Positions 10,755 to 21,500 of a DNA stretch of 64,000 nucleotides are shown here, piece after piece. The notes under the pieces are model-generated. The model was not told where the DNA came from and ran no database searches. It saw nothing but the letters and a program-made list of their open reading frames with translations. Position 1 is the stretch's first letter, and each line of letters begins with the position of its first letter. The stretch is from Dysidea avara (taxonomy: Eukaryota; Porifera; Demospongiae; Dictyoceratida; Dysideidae). The stretch covers positions 10,402,694-10,466,693 of the forward strand of contig NC_089285.1 in NCBI RefSeq assembly GCF_963678975.1, given 5' to 3'. Position numbers and translations under genes: made by a program.

Positions 10755-12586
10755 GCTATATGCTCAAGTGTAATGCATATTCCAAATGTCTACATAACCT
10801 TTATGACACATACAGTATAGTTTTGTGAATAATTGGCTATACAGTATGCTGGAACATGAAAAAACTTGTGTAATGAAAAATATATAATTTTTTATTACTT
10901 GCAGAAGGAAGTGTGATGATGTAGTATGAACTAATAATATTGTGAAAAATTAGAGTTATTATCTACTTTACCAGTTAGGCACTGGAGGGTGTACACAGAA
11001 GGCAGAGCCTGTTCGAGGTGTTTACCCATAGCCTAGGAGCCTAAGCAAAAATCTTTGAGCTAAATATCCTTTTTGCTGAAAACATTATTGAAATCCAGTG
11101 AAAAAGTCATTGGTTTTTTGCTATTCATGAAAAATGGATATTTCATTATACTTTTACAATATTTTCAATGGTTAGTTCACAATTACTAAAATGTAATTTC
11201 ATTATTGAATTTAAATAACTTCTTGCAATGAACACAAAATTGATTTTCATTACATCTTCCTTCTACTGGTACTAAAATCTGTAAATTTCAGTTCCTTGTT
11301 CATCATATTTTCAAAACAAAATGTTCCAGTATAGAATATACTGCATGGAAAATACACTACTCGGGGGCACTTAATTTGATCCTCCCATGCATGCAAAGTA
11401 TATAAAATATTTGAGTGAGCATCATGGTAATGATAGTAAGCAGTTTACTATTATTTGCTTTATTTGGTAATTTGTGGAGGACGTATATGGATCGCAACTC
11501 AGAGTTATTATTAAGTTTGTTGTGCAGTCGGTTTAGTAACCTGTACTTCCATATAGGGTATGTTATTACATTACGTTAACCAAACTAGCATGCACTAGCC
11601 GTTTACACAACAGGTAGAGCAGATTAACAACTAAGGGAATGGCAGGAAGATATTTTTGTGGCAAATCTTGTGGTTAAAATTTCATCATGCAAAGTGTTCC
11701 TTTTGATTAGTACAGAATAGTAATACGCGGACATCAACATGTGAGACCTATTTAGAATCGTACGACTAAACTTTTCTTGTATGATTGGAATCTCAAGATT
11801 ATTGAATAGTCTAGTCTATATCACTTCTTGGAGGCAGGTTCTAAACTTTCAAAATTGCAACAATCTTTTAGCAAAGTTTCACTCTCCACTAAAACATACA
11901 AACCCTATAAATATTTGACTGTAACGTAATTCCCTTTGCTGTGACAATTATCACAGGGAATCAGCTCCATTAACAATTAACTGCAGCATCATCAATCATT
12001 ATATATACCGTAATAAAGTCAGGTTCCATTACATGCCAAACCTTCTCTACAACATATAATATCAATTGCACATTGCACAGCTGTCACACTTATAGTTAAA
12101 CTAAACTTACTAAGTAAGGAGCAGCAGTAGCAAGGTATAGTATACGAATCATTTATATACCTGAACTTCCTGTATTGTATTTCCAGTAGATAAATTACAT
12201 AACACAATACACATGTCCATAAGAGTGCATGCAGCATTGCATGCACTTCAACAAGTCACATGCATGCAAGCCATATAAATATACACTACTTATAGCATTT
12301 ATGTGTACACTTAGCTTGGATTAAACCAGTTGTTTCTTCCAGTTAGCTGCAGGTTAGTAACTACATAGTTTACTATAGTTGTAGACAATTTAGGCAGCAG
12401 CTTAGAATATAACAGGTAAATATGAACTTACTAATAATGAGTGTATAGGACAAAGATATAAAGCTTATGAAAATTTAGCCATGACAGGAAACAAATTAAT
12501 TATCCTCTTGCTGTATGTATCATTGGAACCATTATAAACTCTGCTAGGATTATTTGTTTACTTTCTGGTGTACATTTACAGATGTG
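10755..12586. other. Gene-free stretch upstream of the GMC gene
   Basis: Near 11000 the block GGCAGAGCCTGTTCGAGGTG followed by TTTACCC resembles 20618-20650, so it is part of a dispersed repeat. Close to the gene, TTTACAG at 12574-12580 could be a 3' splice site just before the start codon, which would put a non-coding first exon somewhere in 12300-12550. No further feature was recognised. Confidence 0.45.
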
Positions 12587-14342
12587 ATGGACTCTTCAGC
12601 ACCTAAGTATGGGTACCCTTTACCCGGCAAGCAGAATACTACACCACAAGAGGTGATGACACAAATGTTCTTTGTTCCTGATGATGAGTGGGAAAGAATC
12701 TGCCAATCAGGAGAGTTTGACTATGTCGTCATTGGATCTTCTTACTGTGCACTGGGCTTCATTACTAAGGTGGCAGAGAACAATCCTAAGGCAAAAATCC
12801 TTGTGCTTGAACAAGGGCAGTATTTCCACCCCACCCATTTTCAAAATCTACCTCCAGCTTATATACACACATGGAGAGGAGCATCAGAGACTTTTCCCTG
12901 GAGCATCACAAAGAAGACTCACCAAGGAAAGTACATTAAATGGCAACATGGAATGAACAATTTTCTGGGTGGTCGGTCGCTGTTTTGGAGTGGATGGACT
13001 CCTGAACCTACTGATGAAGAGATGGAATACTGGCCTCCAAAAGTTATCGATACTGTCCATAAATACTTTGGTGAAGTCAGAGAGCTACTGGACGTTGTTT
13101 CTGCAGATAAAATCTTTATGACAAGCCACCCTGCCAAACCTGTGTATGGGAAATTACAAGAAACACTTCAGCTGGCACTTGGCAAAGTATCAGATAATGT
13201 TGACACCATTACCAGAATGATTCCAGGACCACTGGCTGTCAAAAGCAAAAGCCATAGGTAAGGATAGTTATGTACTTTGACAAGTGTATTAAGGAAACGT
13301 ATTGATTAATAGGTACCAAGACTTTGAGAAGCATGCAGTCCCAGAAAAACTCCTGGATATAATCCTGACAAAATGTAGCTCTGCAGATAAGGCCCCGTTA
13401 AAGGTACGCATCAACTGTACTGTAAAGAAAATTCTACATGATGGGAAAAAGGCTACTGCTCTGGAAACCAGTCAGGGTAACTTCAAGCTTAGTAATGCTA
13501 AACTGGTCCTAGCAATGGGCACACTACCTCCTACAACACTGATGCTTAACTCATTCCCAGAGAGCCAGTTTCCACAACTTGTCAACATTGGAGAACGTTA
13601 CACATGTCACTTCATCACTGGTGTTACTGCCCGACTACCACGTAGCATCCTTGATCACAAATCAGAGCTTGGTGACTTAGAAATGGCTGCAATGTATGTG
13701 GCAGGAGTGAGCAAGAAATCTAACCACCAGTTCCATCTCCAGATGGCAGCCATGAGTGACACAGATCCCGTCAAAAATGCTAAAGATGCTTTCCAGTTTT
13801 ATCCTGACATAGCCGCCTTTCCTACTGCAGACCAGCTGTCAGCTTCCACCAAACACGCAATCATTGCATGTGCCACACTTGGACAGCTGGATCACCACAA
13901 CAAAGAGAACTGGTACCGACTGAATGATGGTGATGATATCACTACCAATGCCACCTTACAGAGTGTTACAAACAAAACTGATGAGGAATTATGGGACGCT
14001 ATGGACGACGCTACATTCCAAGTAATTGAACAGGAGATAGCATCTGGAGCAAACCATGTAGAGTACTGGCACCCTGAAGGGAGTTCTGGCAGCTGGAAGA
14101 AGACCAGGCCAACTGCAGAAATGATACGTGTACCAGCCACTGTCCATGAAGCATCCACAATGTGGATGGGAGGAGATGATGATAAAAAGGCACCAGTTGG
14201 TTTAGACTATCGTCCCAGAGGAGTGGAGAATGTGTACATCACTGGTGCATCTCTGTACCCAACTGGTGCATCCTGGAATCCAACTGGTGTAATGGTGGCC
14301 TTAGCTATGCACCTAGGAGATATTCTTGAGCCTAAGAAATAA
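12587..14342 (+). CDS. GMC-family flavin oxidoreductase
   Basis: Two coding exons (12587-13257 and 13313-14342) with a 55-bp GT-AG intron give 566 aa. An FAD-binding Rossmann start is at residues 45-58 (DYVVIGSSYCALGF), ending in an acidic VLEQG at 73-77. GGRSLFWSGW (128-137) matches the second flavin-contact region of glucose-methanol-choline oxidoreductases. At the C-terminus VHEASTMWMG (501-510) supplies the conserved His, and ITGASLYPTGASWNPTGVM (533-551) the conserved Asn/Pro region. The family oxidises alcohols or sugars using FAD; the substrate cannot be read here. The first glycine box is GSSYCALGF rather than the usual GxGxxG, as in some pyranose-oxidase-like members. No signal peptide is seen. 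The ATG at 12587 is the first in frame; an upstream TTTACAG suggests a spliced 5' UTR. Confidence 0.88.
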
Positions 14343-15598
14343 CCGACAGATTTGAAGAACAAGACTGCATAATATTATTTGATTTTGAGATTGTATATGA
14401 ACACAATTATAGCTAGCCAACTACTAGCATTATCATAATTGAATGCATGTGTTTGTAAAGTTATTACCTGATTTTGCTACACCTTATTAACTTTTATTTT
14501 TTATCACAGAAAAACTATTGTGGGAAAGTGCTGATCATAGTGGGAAATTGGTGCACGTTCCGGCCCAATGTGGAAAATATTCCAGTAGTGTTGAAACAAT
14601 TGTTGTGTACTAAACAGCAACTCTAATCATTGTTGTATCCACAAACAACTCCATACTTATATTTTCTGTACCTTCAAATATATTTACTAGCAATGCCGGA
14701 GTTATGCACCAATTTCCTGCGACAAGTTTAAATATGATTGCTGTATGTATGGTGGACCCCTAGTCAGCTCAGTAGCTGGCACAGAGGAAATTAAGGGTTG
14801 TTGGTGGCTAGCTAGCAAGTTGCTATTACTTATTAGTGAATATTCAAGCACTGGCTGCATTTTTCAGCCTTGCCAGAGCAACACACATCATATACAGCTA
14901 GCTAACAAAATTAAAACTAGACTTTTGATTTCATATAATCATCTTCGTAATTTGCCTTAGAGTGTGTTCATGTGTTTGTTTTGGTGAATTCTCAGCAGAA
15001 GCTGTAAGTCATGCCCACCGCCCTACAAGCTAGTTTGACACGAGATTAGCAGCCAATTTGCACATGAACTACGTGTGCCGGATAACGGCTAACAGCTGTC
15101 ATGGAAACTGCATCTAGAGAGTCTGGTCCGGTCAAGCGTGACCTCGCCTATCAGTGCCAAGTGACAGACACTCGGAACAGATCACGCAGCTGATGATTTA
15201 AAAAAACATCAACAACTCTTACTTTTTTCACACGACAGAAAAAAACAGCTGCTCAGGCATCAGTCTTCAACAAGTCTGCAGGCAGCGCGGGTATGACACC
15301 TCTACAAATCACGCACGCCCTTCAGCTATCATTAATCTCATGCAATTCGCCTACGCAAATAATTAATTCTGCTTGAAAACTAGTTTCGGAAGCATATAAT
15401 AAACAATACAAGTTTACAGTAATACAATACTAGTTCTTGATCATGAACTAATGTCCTTCAGAACCCAGTACTCGGCAGACAGTCTCACTACCAGTATCAT
15501 CACCTTTTTATTTAATGCTCGTCGATCAACTGTGATCACGTGGGTGGGCGCAGCTGTCGAGGTGCTAGTCGGCAATTCCAGTAAATCTTGCAGCAATT
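14343..15598. other. Intergenic: GMC 3' flank and MFSD8-like promoter region
   Basis: The first half is AT-rich 3' flank without a clear AATAAA. From about 15000 the base composition shifts to more G+C and the CpG count rises (for example around 15120-15190 and 15520-15600), which fits a promoter/5' UTR for the transporter that starts at 15599. No coding exon is recognised. Confidence 0.45.
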
Positions 15599-18500
15599 AT
15601 GACATCTCGCGCCAGTGGCTACTTACCTATTAATGCAGACGAAGCTTATAGCTTGGAGGCTGACAGGTAAAGATACCACGGCGAGATCTGCAGCCGTTTT
15701 AGCTCACCCGAGGGCTCACCGCTGATCAGTAGCGGGAAGCTCGTGAGCTCGTTGCAGTACGTAGCTAGCTACTCAACTTTTTTTCGTGTTGTATGGTGTA
15801 CGTGATTGTGGCTCTTTTGCACTGAAATAAAGATTAATGTTTTCAACAGCAGCCAGCTGCAATTACTTGTTATGTCACTTGGTTGACATAGGGTTGCTAT
15901 GATACATAATTCTATTAAATGTGTATCCGAGGTATTTTGTACTTGTGTGTTCATCATCTCAGTGATTAAGTTACATGATTGATTTTCAGTACTGCTGTGA
16001 TGCATGTGGTATAGTATGAATTCTTACACATGCAAAGCTTATCTAGCACACAAGCTATAGCTTCAATGGGTAGACCTACATCACACAAACCCACTGATGT
16101 TCATCTGATCTAATGCTGCTAGCTAGCTATATAATATATATTTACATTAAGGTTTATTTTGTGTGTCCCTGTACAATAACTGACTGGCATTTTAATTGTT
16201 CCTTGTTGTTCCTATAGTTTACAAGTTGCAGAGGATAAGGTAGCGAAACAAGAGAGGTATCGCCGGTACCTATCCTTAGCTATCATCATGTTCAGCATGT
16301 TAGTCAGCTCAATAGGTAAGGGATCATTAACATTTCTCTGTACATGAAGGCAAATGATGTGCATGTGCCCCTTTGTCAGTAAAGTAGGGGTGAGGTAGCT
16401 TTTTAGTTAGCTAAATAGACCATACACATAAGTGTTACTAGTAATGCATATATTGTACTGATTTACATGTAGTATCTGTTGCTGCAGGTTTTTCCATCAT
16501 ATTTGGATCAGTATGGCCCTATTATCAAGAGGTCAGCCCATGGTGATAATTGTTTGTGGTTTGTTGAGGCTGCATAGATACATAAACCACAGCAGCTGAA
16601 TTTGTGTTACAGACATACTGGGCAGCTGCTAATTGTGTTAACTAATTATAGAACATGGAAGTCCCTTAATCCAAATATGGCAAATATTGTTTTAGTTGGA
16701 ATTTTCATCTAAAGAATTATATCACTATCTAGAAACTTTTCTAAAAAGAATCCTCTATTAACTTTCACCACAAATGTGTACATATCTGATAATATAACTG
16801 TGTCTAAGCAATATGTACACTGTGTGTAGTTTCAAATAGGCCCTCCTCCCCTTTATCCACCTAGCTTTATATATATACACAGAATGAGTACTGTGTCAGT
16901 TAATCGTTGCCTGAACAATAATTCACTTCTACTTCCTGTGTACAGATTGATGATGGAGCTACAGAATCCTTCCTCGGTTTCATTGTAGCATCGTTTAGTT
17001 TTGGTCAGTTGTTGACATCACCACTGATCGGGATGTGGTCAAATTATCGGCCAATCAAGGAGCCCCTGATCATAACGTTAGTAGTGTCAACTGTTGGGAG
17101 CACGATGTATGCTTACGCTCTGGCTTTTGAGGACTTTGGTAAATGGATTCTGATTGCAAGCAGATTTATTATGGGCCTTGGAGCTGGTGAGAAAACCACA
17201 ATTATAATATACTTTTGCTGAACAAGCAATGTAGTATGTGTTATATAAATTGGCATGTCAATGCCTTTGGGTAAAGGTATTCAACTATTGAAATCATTTT
17301 TCAGGAAATATTGCCCTGGCACGCTCCTACATGGCAGCCGCTACCATGGACACTGAGAGGAACACTGCAATGTCCTTGTTGGCCAGTATGCAAGCACTTG
17401 GCTTCATTTTAGGTCCAGGTATGTATGCATTGTGTGTGTGTGTGCGTGCGTGCATGCGCGCACATGTGGTGTTATCACATAATGCAGGCATCTATCAGAG
17501 CACCACCCTGTTGACCCCTTACTAATACAGGATGACACGTGACCACAATATGTTATAATACAGGTGTACCCAGCTGCATGTTCAATTAGCTGATGTGTAA
17601 ACAAAAAAAGCCTGCCCACACCATCACAGCTGCCTGTGCTGAATTCTCCTTAAAACTCTTGCCAGCTCAGCAGACAGCATGTCTGTCTGGTCATGCACAC
17701 ACTAAAAGGTGAATGATGAGATATTCAATCCTGACTCATGGCCAATGTGTTTGCTTTTACATGTAGGGCATAAATGGCTGTTGCCAGTACTCCTTACACT
17801 TAGCCCTGTACCAACCTTAATAACTGACTTAAGGGAGAAGCCACCAGTTTACATTATTAAAATCCCCATGGTTAACTAGAATTTTCAGTTGCTAATGCAC
17901 CGGTACCTAGACAGAATTAACAGCATGCTGGATTATAAGTTAAACTAGTTAAATTAATAATCAATTTATTTATTGTCACTTGTTCACTTAATATCCAGCT
18001 CTAGGTTTACTGTTCCAGCCACTGGGGGAAGATGGGATAGAGTGGAGCAGTATTAAGCTCTATTTCAACCTCTACACTGGTCCAGGATTTCTTGGTGCCA
18101 TCTTGAGCATCATCAACATCTTAATGGTCATCTTCCTGTTTAAGGAATACAACTTACAAGGGATCAAGAGGAGGCTACACTTCAAACGATTGTGGCACCT
18201 TTTGGTGGACAAGTGTGTCTACATGGAACACAGAGTAGAAGCCAAACAACTTCTAGAGCATGAAGGTAAAAGCCAATATTATGGTAACATGAGCTGGCTA
18301 ATATCAGAGCTGTTATAATGCATACTAGTGTATTTTATAAAAGTGATGTCACCATCTTTTGTTCAATGCTACAGATAGGGATTTCCCACATAGCTATGTT
18401 GTAATGGCTAGTGTTATTCATATAATCTTGTTTCATACTTTGTATCACTAAAACCCTACTTCATAAACTAAACTGCTAAGTTCGCTAACTGTAACTATAA

Positions 18501-21500
18501 TATACACATGTGGCTGTGACTACTTTGGTTAGAGTATCTCTACCTCACTACTTATCTCAAGTGAGCTACAAAAATTAATAGATTAAGGAGTGTGGTTGCC
18601 ATCTCTGTTTTCTACAGCAAAACTACAGCTGATTGCATTAAAGGATGTGATTGCCTGCTCTGACTTTTAAAGACATGATGGAATGTTCTAATCATTTAAG
18701 GGTGTGTGTCACCATGAGACCATGCTATAAGTGCAGCTACAGATGTCTACTTCCTCTTATAGTAGCAGAAGCAGTACAGTAGTTTGTAGCATCTAAGTAC
18801 ACTTCTCTAGGAAAAGTGTCGATACCAAAAATTAACACCTTGCATCTGGTAATTTACTTGCATCAAGAGTTCATAATAAAGGGAGACCCTCCCTCTATAT
18901 ATTATGAACTCTTGCTTGCATGAAGAGGAAGATAGAAGATAAAGGCAAATCAGAAGGCAGACATTCCAGAACCAGAAGACGTGTATACCACCACTACACC
19001 AGTAAATTCATTATTGTTGTATGGCCATGCACTGCTTCATTTGGCCTCTAGCCTTGCTACATGTGATCAGGAAGACAGGCTGACCAAAGCAGAAAAAAAA
19101 TTTTAAAACTCAATATTCATCCTTTGGTAAACGTTCTCTTGCTTTTAAAATGCTAGATGCACTAATACTCTTCCTTTACATTGTGTAAGATATTTCTGTG
19201 ATGGTATGTTATGGCAGAATTTTGGCAGTCACTACTGTTTGGGCAAACGAATAAACTTGCATATAACTTATTCCAAGTAATGACTGTTTGTACCAACTTA
19301 GCAGTCCAACCATAAGTTTGTGCAGTTTAGAAACCAGTACATTTGTGGTTAGTGTATTTGATGTTTGACTGCATTGCATTGGAGGAATACGATGATATTT
19401 ACATTTGCGATATTTATACCACTGCCTAGATAGCAGCAAAATTTAGCAACCCATGGCTTACTGGATAATCAGCATGCATGTGAATCCTACTGTACCATTT
19501 AATCTTAGTAGTTGCTAACTGCTAGGTGATGTTTGCTCCATTACAGGTAGTAAGGATGACACAGATAACACATCGACTGTGATGTACAGATATGACCACA
19601 TTGCTGCCTGGTCCTCCATTTTGATATTCTTCCTCATCCTGATTGTGTTTGCTGTGCTGGACACGTATGTGCTGGACGTGTACTTTGTAGTATGTGATGT
19701 AATAAGGTTTCAACATTACAACAATTAAACACAGATCTGCTCAATAGACTATATTGTTTCAAATACGATATTATAAACCTTTTAAACTATCGTGGTACAT
19801 ACTATGCTTACTTGCTTACCCTAATACAACATACAAAACATGACAAGGACACCAAACAATATACCGCACAGCTTTCTCAATATTACCTTACCAATTTCAA
19901 TGTACAGTGTAGGGACATTTTTGGTAATCTAACATGCTATATATCAGGTGGCTTAAGCGGGTATTCATGCTGTGTTTCATGTTTTACTGTATTTTTGCCT
20001 AAGACAGAACTACTGTACACACAGCTAGTCGCATTGCATTTAATTCTACTGAGCTACTGTAGTAAATAGTAATCTCCCTGAGAATACAATATATGCCCTG
20101 TTTATACATATTACTAACAGTCTCCATATGTGCTACAGGTTGCTGACTCCGATGGCAGAGGATGAGTATGCTTGGGATGGGGATAAGGCCACATTTGTTG
20201 TGAACTTTTTGTCTGCTGTTAACTCCATTATATCAATTGCCGCCTTCATGGGGACCAGGTACATCCTGAAATGGTGAGTGACTGTCGCACTGTAGTGAAG
20301 TGAACATGGACACACATGTACATGACCACTACAGTACCCCAATAGAAGGAAAGGCTGTTGATTAGAATATGTACCACCACCATATGTACCACCACCATAT
20401 GTACCACCACCATATGTACCACCATGTACCTCCAATCACCACCACAATACTTACCTATTGTCTGAAGACTATTGTAATTGTATGTTGTATTAGAGTGAAT
20501 TTAAATCTGAATTTGTAATAATACAAATCTACTGGGATACATGTGCATATTACAGCATGTACAGTATATTATTATTATTATTATTTATCTGATTTGTCAA
20601 AAGAGACAGGGTGACACCAAAAGGCAGAGCCTGTACAAGGGTGTTTCCCTAGAAGATACAAAACTAAAAACGGAGGGGACAAATACAGAGAAAAACACAG
20701 CTACGAAAACCAAGAAAACACATACACATATAAATTAATTACAACAAAACAGTTTATACACAGCTTGGCGAAACTTAGACGAGCTGAGATCAAATACATC
20801 ACATTGTATGGCTATGTAACACTACTTGACTACAGGTTTTACATTAACGTCATTGTGTCATATGACCTGTAAGTAATAGTACATGTGATTTGGCCAAAAC
20901 TGGACCAGCCAGAGTGCTTACTACGGCCCTGCTGATATTCCCCATAACATCAACGCTCTAGATGGATTGCCCTTGCCACCACCCCCAGCACCAGTTGGCA
21001 TGTGCTGGAGAGCTGTGGCTGGACTCAATAGTCCCTGTGCCTATCAATTAAAATGACCCGTCTCTGAAGAGATAACAGTTGACCTGCAGCCACAAATGCA
21101 CACTGTAACAGTGAGACAGACAGTGTATCCAGGCCAGAGTATGGCTGTACGTAATGAAATACCAGCAGGATAGAAGTTCAGCCAATGTCTAGAGAAAACT
21201 TTTCCCCATGTCCCTTGTAATTTTAAACACAAGAAGGGGGTACTACAGGATTGGTGTAGGGATAGAAACTGGTGTTTTTGTGGATGTTGTGTAACATATT
21301 TTCACACTGACCATGACAAAACATGCAATGGATTTTCAGCACTAGTAAAATCTGTCAAGTGTGGCACTTGTCATACACATTTTGGCTCTAACTTTTCCCT
21401 TGAGCATATATGATACTCAGCGTAGCTTGAACATTTCTCACCAAGAACAGCCATACAAGTACAATAGTCACTTGCTACAACACCAGATTTCTTATGATTG

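Noticed and set aside
13892-14158. Minus-strand ORF in the GMC gene
   Set aside because: It is antisense to a well-supported coding exon with no independent similarity.
20133-20435. Minus-strand ORF with GGGTY repeats
   Set aside because: The repeats come from a 15-bp intronic minisatellite and the rest is antisense to an MFSD8 exon.
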